From Novosphingobium sp. (lineage in GTDB: Bacteria; Pseudomonadota; Alphaproteobacteria; Sphingomonadales; Sphingomonadaceae), in NCBI GenBank assembly GCA_013141325.1, contig JABFRE010000093.1, positions 1-38,274 on the forward strand: a stretch of 38,274 nt of DNA. The letters run 5' to 3'. Below are positions 18,351 through 27,817 of this stretch, in pieces (position 1 is the stretch's first letter; each line of letters opens with the position of its first letter). The translations under genes and the position numbers were made by a program. The notes beneath the pieces are model-generated. The model did no database searches and was not told the origin of the DNA. It saw only the letters and a list, made by a program, of their open reading frames with translations.

Positions 18351-19223
18351 GTGGATCATCCCCAACTCGTCAACGGCCTGTCGGTCGACGTTGAGGACTG
18401 GTTCCAGGTCGGGGCCTTCGAAGGCGTGATCGAACGCGACAGCTGGGACACTCTCGGCTCGAGGGTGGAGCGCAATTGCGATTCTATCCTCGCCATGTTT
18501 GCCGCCGCCGACGTCAAGGCGACATTTTTTACCCTGGGCTGGGTGGCTCAGCGCCACGGCGCCTTGATGCGGCGGATCGTCGCTGAAGGGCACGAGCTGG
18601 CCAGTCACGGCTGGGACCATGCCCGGGTCTTCCGGATGTCGCGTGAGGAATTCGCCGCCGATGTCGAGCGCAGCCGCAAGGCGCTGGAAGACGCGGCAGG
18701 GGTGGCGATCACCGGCTACCGAGCACCCAGCTTCTCGATCGATCAGCGCACGCCATGGGCCTATATGGTGCTGGCCGAACAGGGCTTTGTCTATAGCTCC
18801 AGCGTGGCGCCCATCACCCACGATCACTATGGCTGGCGCGAGGCGCCGCGGTTTGCGTTCAAGCCGCTGCCATGGTCGTCGCTCGTCGAAATACCGGTCA
18901 CGACCGCCCATTTTGCCGGACGCCGACTGGCGGCGGGAGGCGGGGGCTTCTTCCGGGTCTTGCCCTACGGTTTTTCGCGCTGGGCGATCCGCCAGGTCAA
19001 TACCGAGGATCACCGTCCGGCCGTGTTCTATTTCCATCCCTGGGAAATCGATCCCCAGCAGCCACGCGTCACCGGCGCATCGCTGCGCTCAAAGGCTCGG
19101 CACTATACGAACCTTGGCGTGATGGCGGAAAAGCTCGGGCAATTGATCCGCGAATTCGCCTGGGGTCGGATGGACGTGCTCGCCCTGCGCGAAGCCGAAC
19201 GCGCCGTGGAGCTGGCAGCATGA
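18351..19223 (+). CDS. XrtA-associated polysaccharide deacetylase (DUF3473 type)
   Basis: 290 aa, GTG start. LSVDVEDWFQVGAFEGVI, KATFFTLGWVAQRHGALMRRIVAEGHELASHGWDH, YFHPWEIDPQQPR. Confidence 0.93.
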   Translation: MDHPQLVNGLSVDVEDWFQVGAFEGVIERDSWDTLGSRVERNCDSILAMFAAADVKATFFTLGWVAQRHGALMRRIVAEGHELASHGWDHARVFRMSREEFAADVERSRKALEDAAGVAITGYRAPSFSIDQRTPWAYMVLAEQGFVYSSSVAPITHDHYGWREAPRFAFKPLPWSSLVEIPVTTAHFAGRRLAAGGGGFFRVLPYGFSRWAIRQVNTEDHRPAVFYFHPWEIDPQQPRVTGASLRSKARHYTNLGVMAEKLGQLIREFAWGRMDVLALREAERAVELAA

Positions 19224-20296
19224 ACGCGCCGTTCCGCCCGGCGTCGCTGACCCTGCGGCAGGCCGATCTGGCCCAGCCCGACGAAGCCCTGCGGCTGGAG
19301 GCGTTTGTTGCCGACCATCCGGCAGGCACGCCGTTTCACCGCCCGGCCTGGCTGCATGCGACCGCGCGCGGCACAGGCAATCGGGCGCTGGCACTGGTGG
19401 CAGAACGGGCGGGGTCGCTGATCGGCTACCTGCCGCTGCTGGACGTCCGATCGCCGCTGTTCGGGCGGGTGTTGGTCGCAAGTGGATTTGGCGTCGGCGG
19501 CGGGGTGCTGAGCGAGGATGCGGCTGCGACCGCTGCGCTGTTCATCGGTGCCGAAGAACTGGCCAGCCGCAACTCTTGTCCGGCGATCGAGCTGCGCGGC
19601 GGACCGCTGCCCGAAGCGCGGAGCGGCTGGACCATTCGTCACGATTCGCACTGCGGCTTTGTCTGCGATCTGGCCATCGACGATGAGGCACAGCTTGCCG
19701 CGATCCCGCGCAAGCAGCGCGCCGAAGTGCGCAAGGGCCTGGCCAACGACCTGACGGTGGAGACCGGATCGGGCCTGGACGACCGCGCGGCGCACTACGC
19801 GGTCTACGCCCAGAGCGTCCGCAATCTGGGAACGCCGGTGTTCCCCCGGCAGCTGTTTTCCGAAGTGCTCGACGCCTTTGGCGTGGACGCCGACATTCTG
19901 ACTGTCCGGCACCGCGGGCAACCGGTCGCCAGCGTGCTCTCGCTGTACCACGCAGGCGCGGTGATGCCGTACTGGGGCGGGGGAACCCATGACGCACGCC
20001 GCCTGCGCGCGAACGACCGGATGTATTACGAACTGATGCTCCATGCCCGGCGGCGGGGCTGCACCCGTTTCGATTTCGGACGGTCGAAGACGGACAGTGG
20101 TGCCTATGATTTCAAACGCAACTGGGGATTCGAGCCTATGCCGCTGGGCTACGCCAGTTGGGCAGCCGACGGCGCGCCGCTGCGCGATGCCGATCCCACC
20201 AGCTCCCGCCACAGCGCCAAGATCGCGCTATGGAAGCGCTTGCCCTTGCCGCTGGCCAACGCGCTTGGCCCCTGGATCGCACGGGGGCTGGGATGA
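19220..20296 (+). CDS. FemAB family protein, XrtA/PEP-CTERM system-associated
   Basis: 358 aa. IPRKQRAEVRKGLANDL, YWGGGTHDARRLRANDRMYYELMLHARRRGCTRFDFGRSKTDSGAYDFKRNWGFEP. ATGA overlap. Confidence 0.92.
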   Translation: MNAPFRPASLTLRQADLAQPDEALRLEAFVADHPAGTPFHRPAWLHATARGTGNRALALVAERAGSLIGYLPLLDVRSPLFGRVLVASGFGVGGGVLSEDAAATAALFIGAEELASRNSCPAIELRGGPLPEARSGWTIRHDSHCGFVCDLAIDDEAQLAAIPRKQRAEVRKGLANDLTVETGSGLDDRAAHYAVYAQSVRNLGTPVFPRQLFSEVLDAFGVDADILTVRHRGQPVASVLSLYHAGAVMPYWGGGTHDARRLRANDRMYYELMLHARRRGCTRFDFGRSKTDSGAYDFKRNWGFEPMPLGYASWAADGAPLRDADPTSSRHSAKIALWKRLPLPLANALGPWIARGLG

Positions 20297-21531
20297 GCAA
20301 CGAGATCCTGTTCCTCTCGCACCGGATGCCGTTCCCGCCCGACCGCGGCGACAAGATCCGTTCGCACCACATCCTGAAGCGTCTGGCGATGATCGCCCCG
20401 ATCCATATCGCCACCTTTGCCGACGACGAACGCGAGATCGCCGAAGAGGTGGAGCTGGCCACCCTGGCGCGCAGTTATCGGCTGGTCCGCCGGGTCAAGC
20501 CGCTGATCCTGGCCGGAATGCAGGCGCTCCTCACCCGCCAGCCGGCCAGCCTGCCCGCGTTCTACAGTGCCGAAATATCGGACTATGTCGCCGCAGTGCT
20601 GCGCGAACAGCCGATCTCTGCGATCTACGCCTTTTCCGGACAGATGGGCCAATACATTCCGGAAGACTTCAAGGGGCGGGTGATCTTCGATTTCGTCGAT
20701 GTCGATTCGGCCAAATTCGAAGCCTATGCCAAGCGTGACCGCGGCGTCACGGGCTGGATCAACGCCCGCGAAGCGCGGCTGCTGGCGCTGGAAGAGTCGC
20801 GGATAGCACGCCGCGCCGATATCAGCCTGTTCGTCTCATCCGAAGAAGCCGCGCTGTTCCGGGCGCGGCTGAGCCCGGAGGATCTTGCCGCCGCTGACGT
20901 CCGGACTCTGCGCAACGGTATCGACAGCCGCCTGTTCGATCCCGCGTTGGTTGGGGCTGAGCCGGCGCTGCTGGCCTGCACCGGACCGCGGATCATCTTT
21001 GCCGGACAAATGGACTACGCTCCCAATGTTGAAGCGGCGCTGCGGGTGATCGAGCGGTTGCTGCCGGCAATCCGCGAAACCTTGCCCAAGGCGACATTCC
21101 ACGTCGTCGGACGCAATCCCGCTGAAGAGCTGATGGACCACCACGGCAAGCACGGCGTGTTCGTGTGGGGCGGAGTGGACGATATCCGAACCTATCTGGC
21201 CGCTGCAGATCTGGCGTTGATCCCCCTGACGATCGCGCGCGGAGTGCAGAACAAGGTGCTGGAGGCTATGGCCATGAATTTGCCGGTGGTGCTGACCAGT
21301 GCGGCAGCCACCGGGATCGGCGCCACCGACGGCAAGCATTTTGCCGTAGCCGACAGCGACGCCAATCTGCTCGAGCGGGCTACGGCCCTGCTCAGCCATC
21401 CGCGTCAGGGCTGGAATCTTGGGGCAGAAGCACGGCGCCACGTCGTCGAAACGATGAGCTGGCAGGCAACGCTGGCGCCGCTGGCCGAACTGGTCGGCAT
21501 CGGCGCCGCGCGGGTCCGCGATGCCGCCTGA
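20293..21531 (+). CDS. Glycosyltransferase, XrtA/PEP-CTERM associated (TIGR03087-like, GT4 fold)
   Basis: 412 aa. EILFLSHRMPFPPDRGDKIRSHHILKRLA, IIFAGQMDYAPNVEAALRVIERLLPAIRE, PLTIARGVQNKVLEAMAMNLPVV. Confidence 0.92.
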   Translation: MSNEILFLSHRMPFPPDRGDKIRSHHILKRLAMIAPIHIATFADDEREIAEEVELATLARSYRLVRRVKPLILAGMQALLTRQPASLPAFYSAEISDYVAAVLREQPISAIYAFSGQMGQYIPEDFKGRVIFDFVDVDSAKFEAYAKRDRGVTGWINAREARLLALEESRIARRADISLFVSSEEAALFRARLSPEDLAAADVRTLRNGIDSRLFDPALVGAEPALLACTGPRIIFAGQMDYAPNVEAALRVIERLLPAIRETLPKATFHVVGRNPAEELMDHHGKHGVFVWGGVDDIRTYLAAADLALIPLTIARGVQNKVLEAMAMNLPVVLTSAAATGIGATDGKHFAVADSDANLLERATALLSHPRQGWNLGAEARRHVVETMSWQATLAPLAELVGIGAARVRDAA

Positions 21532-23077
21532 CGCGGTCGCTGGGGAAAGCACATTGCCGCCGGCCGGGCTCGACCCTGTCTGGCGCCGCGCTGCTTGGCA
21601 GGTTGCGCTGGTCTGGCTGACGCTGATCGCGGTGTTTTTCCGTGACTGGCTGGCAATGGCCGATCAATGGTGGAACAGTTCGACCTACAACCACATCCTG
21701 CTAGTTCCGGTGATTGTCGGTTGGCTGGTCTGGCAGCGCCGAGCCGAAGTTGTGCAACTGGCGCCGCTTGGCTGGCGGCCGGGACTGGTGCCGTTCGCTC
21801 TGTCGGTCGCGGTGTGGTTGTTGGGGGCGGTGTCCGGCTTCGATCTGCTGCGCCAGGCAGGGACGGTGGCGATGCTGCCTGCCAGCGCGCTGATTCTGCT
21901 GGGTCCCAAATCTGGGACCGCCCTGTTGTTTCCCTTTGCCTACATGGTTTTCCTGGTTCCGTTTGGCGACGAATTCGTACCCGCGCTGCAAACGATCACT
22001 GCGGCGCTGACCATCGCCTTGGTGCGCGTCAGCGGGATTCCGGCCCGGATAGAGGGGGTATTCATCGATACGCCCGCCGGTCTGTTCGAAGTCGCCGAAG
22101 CCTGCTCCGGAGTAAAATTCCTGATCGCGATGATCGCGCTGGGGGTGCTGGTGGCCCATGTCGGGTTCCGAAGCTGGAACCGCCGCGCCGTGTTCATGGC
22201 GCTGTGCGTAGTTGCCCCGGTGGTGGCCAACGGCCTGCGTGCCTTCGGCACGGTGCTGGCCGCGCAATACGTCGGGGCAGAGCGTGCCGGCGGGATTGAT
22301 CACCTGATCTACGGCTGGATCTTCTTCGCGCTGGTGATCGCGGCGGTGCTGGCGGTGTCTTGGCGATACTTCGATCGGGCCATCGACGCGCCGTTCATCG
22401 ATGCATCGGCCATCGCCGGCTCGCCCTGGCTGACCCGGCTGGAGCGATTTTCGCTGCGCCCGCTGGTTGCCGGGCTGGCGATGGCTGCCGTGGTTGTTGC
22501 CGGGCAGGGCTGGGCGCGCGCCGCCGACCGGCTCGTCGCGCCGTTGCCGACACGGATCAGCCTGCCAGAGGTACCCGGCTGGCACCGGATCGACTACGCC
22601 CCCCGTTTTGCCTGGCAGCCGCGCGCGGCGGGGTCCGATCATCACCTGCTGGGCCGCTATGCCGACCAACAGGGGCACGAAGTCGATGTGTTCTTCGCGC
22701 TCTACGCGACCCAGTCCGAAGGCAAGGAGGCCGGCGGCTTTGGCGAAGGTGCGCTGCGCCCCGACAGCGGCTGGTCATGGCAGGGTGCGGGGCCGGCACT
22801 GGCTGAGGGCAGGAGCGAGCGCCTGCTCTCCGCCGAGAGGACGGGGCGGCTGGCGCAGACCTATTACCGCACCGGGGATGTGCTGACGGGAAGCAACCTG
22901 AGGCTCAAGGTTGCCACCATCGCCAATCGGATAGTCCTGCGCCGGGCCACCACTACCACGCTGATCCTGTCGGCCGAGACTCGCCGGGGCCGGTTGCCCG
23001 AAGCCGATCTGGAGGCGTTCCGCGCTGCAATCGGACCGATCGGTCCGTGGATGGACCGCATGGCTTCCGGCCGCTAG
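21521..23077 (+). CDS. xrtA: Exosortase A fused to a C-terminal EpsI domain
   Basis: 518 aa multi-TM. Catalytic Cys in EVAEACSGVKFLIAM, Arg in VANGLRAFGTV, His in GGIDHLIYGWIFF. EpsI-like tail after about residue 300. Confidence 0.94.
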   Translation: MPPDAVAGESTLPPAGLDPVWRRAAWQVALVWLTLIAVFFRDWLAMADQWWNSSTYNHILLVPVIVGWLVWQRRAEVVQLAPLGWRPGLVPFALSVAVWLLGAVSGFDLLRQAGTVAMLPASALILLGPKSGTALLFPFAYMVFLVPFGDEFVPALQTITAALTIALVRVSGIPARIEGVFIDTPAGLFEVAEACSGVKFLIAMIALGVLVAHVGFRSWNRRAVFMALCVVAPVVANGLRAFGTVLAAQYVGAERAGGIDHLIYGWIFFALVIAAVLAVSWRYFDRAIDAPFIDASAIAGSPWLTRLERFSLRPLVAGLAMAAVVVAGQGWARAADRLVAPLPTRISLPEVPGWHRIDYAPRFAWQPRAAGSDHHLLGRYADQQGHEVDVFFALYATQSEGKEAGGFGEGALRPDSGWSWQGAGPALAEGRSERLLSAERTGRLAQTYYRTGDVLTGSNLRLKVATIANRIVLRRATTTTLILSAETRRGRLPEADLEAFRAAIGPIGPWMDRMASGR

Positions 23078-23087
23078 GAGCGACGCC

Positions 23088-24986
23088 ATGTGCGGAATTG
23101 CCGGTATCTTTCATCTCGCGACCCCAAAGCCGGTCGATCCGCTGCGGGTCGAGCGGATGTGCGATGCGATCGCGCACCGCGGGCCCGATGGCCACGGGGT
23201 CTGGACCGCCCACGGCGTCGGGTTGGGTCACCGCCGTCTGTCGATTATCGACGTTGCCGGATCGCCGCAGCCCATGGCCTCAAGCGACGGGCGGGCCATG
23301 CTGGTCTTCAACGGCGAGATCTACAATTTCCGTGAACTGCGCGAGGAGCTGCGCGGAGCGGGAGCGGAATTTTACACCGACGGCGACAGCGAAGTGATCC
23401 TTGCCGCGTGGCAGCGCTGGGGCCCCGGCTGCCTGCCGCGCCTGCACGGCATGTTCGCTTTCGCGATCTACGATCTGGGCGCGCGCACGTTGTTTCTGGC
23501 GCGGGACCGTCTGGGCGTGAAGCCGCTGTTCTACGCCCCGCTGAGCGATGGTAGCCTGGCCTTCGGCTCGGAGCTCAAGGCGCTGCTTGCCCATCCGCTG
23601 CTGCGCCGCGAGGTCGATCCGCTGGCGATCGAGGACTATCTGGCGTGGGGCTACGTGCCTGATCACCGCTCGATCCTGCAGGGGGTGCAAAAGCTGCCGG
23701 CCGGTCACGCACTGCTGCTGCGCCACGGTGCCCCGCTCCCCGCGCCGTCGCAGTGGTGGGACGTGTCGTTTGCAGAACGCCGCAGCGGCCGTGCCGCCGA
23801 TCTGGAGGTGGAGCTGCTGCATCTGCTGCGCCAGGCGGTCACCTCGCGGATGGTCTCGGACGTGCCGCTGGGAGCATTCCTGTCGGGCGGGGTCGACAGT
23901 TCCAGTGTAGTTGCACTGATGGCCGAGGCCAGCTGCAATCCGGTCAAGACCTGCTCGATCGGTTTCGATATCGCTGCGCTGGATGAAAGCAGCTACGCCG
24001 CCCAGGTTGCCGAACTCTTTGCCACCGACCACCGCAGCCGGGTGGTCTCCCCCGACGATTTCGGCGCGGTCGATCAGCTTGCGGCGATGTTCGACGAACC
24101 CTTTGCCGATGCTTCGGCACTGCCCACGTGGCGGGTCAGCCAGCTGGCCCGCGAAACGGTGACCGTGGCGCTGTCGGGCGACGGCGCCGACGAGGCCTTT
24201 GCCGGATACCGCCGTCACGCCTTTCAGCACGGCGAAGACCGGATGCGCTCGATCCTGCCGCAAGCGCTGCGCGGGCCGGTGTTCGGCGCGCTGGGCGCGA
24301 TCTATCCCAAGGCCGACTGGGCCCCGCGCCCGTTGCGCGCCAAGACCACCCTGCTTGCGCTCGCCGGAACCAGCGAGGCTGGCTATGCCCGGGCGATCGG
24401 CATCGTTCCGCCCGAGCTTCGCGAACCGCTCTATTCGCCCGCGTTCCTGCGCCTGCGCGGCGATTACCGCGCAGAACAGCCGTTCGAAGCGCTGATGCGC
24501 CGGGCGCCGGCCCGTTCGGGGCTGGACCGCGCGCAATATGCCGATCTCAAGTTCTGGTTGCCCGGCGATATCCTGACCAAGGTCGATCGCACCAGCATGG
24601 CGGTAAGCCTTGAGGCGCGCGAGCCGCTGCTCGATCACCGTCTGGTCGAATTCGCCGCCAGCCTCCCCGAAGGCCTGCGGCTGAAGCGCGGCGAGGGCAA
24701 GTGGCTGCTCAAGAAGACCATGCGCCGCTACCTGCCGGAGGATATCCTGTTCCGGCAGAAGCAGGGCTTCGTCACCCCGATCGCACAGTGGTTCCGCGGA
24801 CCTCTGGCCGAGACCGCGCGCTTGATCGGGACCAGCACAGCGCTCGCCCGCACCGGCTGGTTCGATACCCATCGCCTGTCAGCCGTCGCCGAGGCGCATA
24901 TTGCCGGGCGATCCGACAACGGCCGCCTGCTGTGGCAGCTGCTGATGCTGGAGCGTTCGCTGGCCCGTTTGGGGATCGCCGCCTGA
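23088..24986 (+). CDS. XrtA/PEP-CTERM system amidotransferase (asparagine synthase-like)
   Basis: 632 aa. N-terminal Ntn Cys MCGIAGIF, GxxGxG RGPDGHGVW, SGGVDSSSVVAL PPi loop, LSGDGADEAFAGYRRH. Confidence 0.95.
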   Translation: MCGIAGIFHLATPKPVDPLRVERMCDAIAHRGPDGHGVWTAHGVGLGHRRLSIIDVAGSPQPMASSDGRAMLVFNGEIYNFRELREELRGAGAEFYTDGDSEVILAAWQRWGPGCLPRLHGMFAFAIYDLGARTLFLARDRLGVKPLFYAPLSDGSLAFGSELKALLAHPLLRREVDPLAIEDYLAWGYVPDHRSILQGVQKLPAGHALLLRHGAPLPAPSQWWDVSFAERRSGRAADLEVELLHLLRQAVTSRMVSDVPLGAFLSGGVDSSSVVALMAEASCNPVKTCSIGFDIAALDESSYAAQVAELFATDHRSRVVSPDDFGAVDQLAAMFDEPFADASALPTWRVSQLARETVTVALSGDGADEAFAGYRRHAFQHGEDRMRSILPQALRGPVFGALGAIYPKADWAPRPLRAKTTLLALAGTSEAGYARAIGIVPPELREPLYSPAFLRLRGDYRAEQPFEALMRRAPARSGLDRAQYADLKFWLPGDILTKVDRTSMAVSLEAREPLLDHRLVEFAASLPEGLRLKRGEGKWLLKKTMRRYLPEDILFRQKQGFVTPIAQWFRGPLAETARLIGTSTALARTGWFDTHRLSAVAEAHIAGRSDNGRLLWQLLMLERSLARLGIAA

Positions 24987-24993
24987 CTCCTGC

Positions 24994-25021
24994 TTGACCG
25001 CGCCTGTACATGGGCTAGCTT
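24994..25021 (+). promoter_or_regulatory. Possible sigma-70 type promoter for the exporter operon
   Basis: TTGACC-N16-TAGCTT, 37 bp upstream of the HlyD start at 25058. Confidence 0.3.
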
Positions 25022-25057
25022 CCGGCAGGGCATCGGTACGGATGCAGGGGGAGTTCT

Positions 25058-26086
25058 ATGGGGTCGGCGCAGCACTCTACCGCAAAAAACAAGGCGTTGC
25101 GGTTCGTCCTTCTGGCAATTGCTGCGGGTGCCGCGCTGTGGTTTGGCGGCCGTGCGCTGGGCTGGTGGGGTTCCATCGACGATGGCCGGCTGAAACTGTT
25201 CGGCAATGTCGAGATCCGCGAGGTCCAGCTTGGCTTTCGGGTGCCCGGCAAGATCGAACGGCTGCTGGTAGACGAGGGTGACAAGGTGGTTCCCGGCCAG
25301 ATCCTTGCCGAACTGGATACGCGTCCCTTGCAGGATCGGCTGGCCAGCGCCGAAGCTCGGTTTGAATCCGCTTCGGCCACCGCAGAGCGCGATATCAACG
25401 GATCGCGCCCGCAGCAGATCAGCGAAGCCCGCGCCGACGTTGCCGCGGCCGATTCGGCTGTGGTCGAGGCGCGCCGCCAGAACACCCGTCGTCGGGCGCT
25501 GGAGGCCAAGGGTTTTCTCAGCAGAGCCGACCTGCAGAGCAGCGAAGCGGCGCTGCGCAGCGCCCAGGCCCGCCTGGCCCAGGCGCGCGCCGCGCTGTCA
25601 CTCGCAGAGGAAGGGACACGGGTCGAAGACCAGGCCGCCAGTGCCGCCAACCGCGATGCAATCCTGGCTGAGCGGCGCGCGGTGCAGACCGACATCGGCG
25701 ATGCCGTGCTCCGCGCGCAGGAACCGGGACAGGTTCTGACCCGCGCCCGCGAAGCCGGCGCGATCGTCCAGCCGGGCCAGACCGTGCTGACCCTGGCGCT
25801 GACGCAACCGGTGCGCGTGCGCGCCTATGTTGCCGAACCGGATCTGCACCGGATCCGCCCGGGTATGGCCGTAACCGTGCGGACCGATGGAACCGATCGC
25901 GAATGGCCGGCGACCATCGGTTTCATCTCGCCGGTGGCCGAATTCACGCCCAAGACCGTGCAGACCGAACAGCTGCGCACCGATCTGGTCTACCGCATCC
26001 GCCTTACGGTTGCCGATCCCAAGGGGGATCTGCGTCAGGGCGCGCCGGTGACCGTGATCGTCCCCACCGCTGCCGGCAAGAACTGA
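25058..26086 (+). CDS. HlyD/YbhG-like membrane fusion protein of an ABC exporter
   Basis: 342 aa. Single N-terminal TM, LGFRVPGKIERLLVDEGDKVVPGQILAELDT, coiled-coil hairpin, VRAYVAEPDLHRIRPGMAV. Confidence 0.92.
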   Translation: MGSAQHSTAKNKALRFVLLAIAAGAALWFGGRALGWWGSIDDGRLKLFGNVEIREVQLGFRVPGKIERLLVDEGDKVVPGQILAELDTRPLQDRLASAEARFESASATAERDINGSRPQQISEARADVAAADSAVVEARRQNTRRRALEAKGFLSRADLQSSEAALRSAQARLAQARAALSLAEEGTRVEDQAASAANRDAILAERRAVQTDIGDAVLRAQEPGQVLTRAREAGAIVQPGQTVLTLALTQPVRVRAYVAEPDLHRIRPGMAVTVRTDGTDREWPATIGFISPVAEFTPKTVQTEQLRTDLVYRIRLTVADPKGDLRQGAPVTVIVPTAAGKN

Positions 26087-26095
26087 GCTGCGGGC

Positions 26096-27817
26096 GTGGC
26101 GGAGGCCCCGCTCCTCCGGCTGACGGACGTGACCAAGCGCTTCAAGGGCCTGCGCCGCGGAGCGGCACCGGTCCAGGCGCTCCGCGGAATAAGCCTGAGC
26201 CTGTCGCCGGGGCGTTCGTTGGGGCTGGTCGGCCCCGATGCCGGGGGCAAGACTACTTTGATGCGAATCCTGGCCGGGCTGGTCGAGGCCGACAGCGGCG
26301 AGGTCGAAGTTCTGGGCGCGCCAGTGGCGCTGCTCGATCGTTCGCTGATCGGATATATGCCGCAGGGGGGCGCGCTTTATGCGGAGCTGTCAGTCGAGCA
26401 GAATCTGACGCTTTACGCACGGCTCCGCGGACTGGAGCCCAGCGAAAACCCGGAGCGGATGGAGCTCCTGTATCGTGCGACCGGGCTCGCCCCGTTCATG
26501 GACCGGGCGGTCAGCCGACTGTCCGGCGGTATGCGGCAAAAGCTGGCGCTGGCCTGCGCGGTGGTAGCTGCTCCGCCGCTGATGCTGCTTGACGAGCCCT
26601 CAGTCGGGGTCGATCCGGTCTCGCGGCGCGAGATCTGGGATCTGGCGCAGGAACTCGCCGGCACAGGCAGCTCGATCGTCTGGACCACCAGCATCCTCGA
26701 AGATGCCGGCAAGTGCGACGAAGTGCTGCTGCTGCATGAGGGGCGGGTCCTTTACGCCGGCGCGCCTGAAGGTCTGGCCGGGCAAGCGAGCGGCAGAACT
26801 TTTGCGCGTGCGCTGCCGCCATGGCATCGCCGCGCAGCCTTGCAAGAGGTGCTGGAACGGCCCGATGTCATCAGCGCGACGATCGCGGGCAGCAACCTGC
26901 GCGCGGTTTGCCGCGGCGAGGCGGCGCTCCAGGGCGAAGGCTGGGCATCGGCCGAGCCCAGCGCCGAGGATGGCTTCTCGCTGATCCTCGATGATGGCCG
27001 GCCGCTGGAACCCAGCGCGCTGGCGGCAGCCTTTCCTCTGCGCGAAAGCAATCCCGACCTACCAGCAATCGCCGCGATCGGGCTGACCCGCCACTACGGC
27101 GCCTTCACCGCGGCGCAGGACGTATCGTTCACGGTCCACCCGGGCGAGATATTCGGACTGCTCGGTCCCAACGGGGCGGGGAAATCGACCACTTTCCGGA
27201 TGCTCAGCGGCTTGCTGACGCCCAGCAGCGGACGCGGCACCGTGGCCGGGCGCGACCTGACAACCGCCCGCGCCGAAGCGCGCGAGGCCATGGGCTACAT
27301 GCCACAAAAATTTTCTCTGTACGGCGACCTCTCGGTTGAAGCGAACCTGCGCTTCGTGGCCGGCGCCTATGGGCTCAAGGGAGCGGCGGCGCGGGTGGCA
27401 GTCGATCGGGTGGTCGGAGCGTTGGCCTTGCAACCCTTTCTCTCCGCTATGGCCGGGTTGCTGCCGCTGGGGATCAAGCAGCGCCTGGCGCTGGGCGCGG
27501 CGGTGCTCCACACTCCGCCGGTGCTGTTCCTCGACGAGCCCACATCGGGGGTCGATCCGCTGGTTCGGCGCGAGTTCTGGCACCACATCAATGCCATCGC
27601 TGCGCGCGGCACCGCAGTGCTGGTGACTACGCACTTCATGGATGAAGCGGAAAATTGCGACCGGCTGCTGCTGATCAACCGTTCCGAGGCAATTGCCCAA
27701 GGGACCCCGGACGATCTGAAACGCCTGGTCCCCCTCGAACACGGCGAACCGACGCTTGAGCAGGCGTTCATCGCCCTGATCGAGGCACAGCATCTCGCCG
27801 AGAACGAAGCGGCATGA
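26096..27817 (+). CDS. ABC exporter ATPase with two fused nucleotide-binding domains (YbhF-like)
   Basis: 573 aa, GTG start. NBD1 Walker A GPDAGGKTT, signature LSGGMRQKL; NBD2 Walker A GPNGAGKST, signature LPLGIKQRL; Walker B sequences LMLLDEPSVGVDP and VLFLDEPTSGVDP. Confidence 0.94.
   Translation: MAEAPLLRLTDVTKRFKGLRRGAAPVQALRGISLSLSPGRSLGLVGPDAGGKTTLMRILAGLVEADSGEVEVLGAPVALLDRSLIGYMPQGGALYAELSVEQNLTLYARLRGLEPSENPERMELLYRATGLAPFMDRAVSRLSGGMRQKLALACAVVAAPPLMLLDEPSVGVDPVSRREIWDLAQELAGTGSSIVWTTSILEDAGKCDEVLLLHEGRVLYAGAPEGLAGQASGRTFARALPPWHRRAALQEVLERPDVISATIAGSNLRAVCRGEAALQGEGWASAEPSAEDGFSLILDDGRPLEPSALAAAFPLRESNPDLPAIAAIGLTRHYGAFTAAQDVSFTVHPGEIFGLLGPNGAGKSTTFRMLSGLLTPSSGRGTVAGRDLTTARAEAREAMGYMPQKFSLYGDLSVEANLRFVAGAYGLKGAAARVAVDRVVGALALQPFLSAMAGLLPLGIKQRLALGAAVLHTPPVLFLDEPTSGVDPLVRREFWHHINAIAARGTAVLVTTHFMDEAENCDRLLLINRSEAIAQGTPDDLKRLVPLEHGEPTLEQAFIALIEAQHLAENEAA

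Noticed and set aside
12958-24872. Very long antisense ORFs (for example 12958-14448 -, 15415-16962 -, 17397-19037 -, 23280-24872 -)
   Set aside because: Each lies opposite a gene with clear family motifs. The translations are low-complexity Arg/Gly/Ala/His-rich, the expected shadow frame of high-GC coding DNA.
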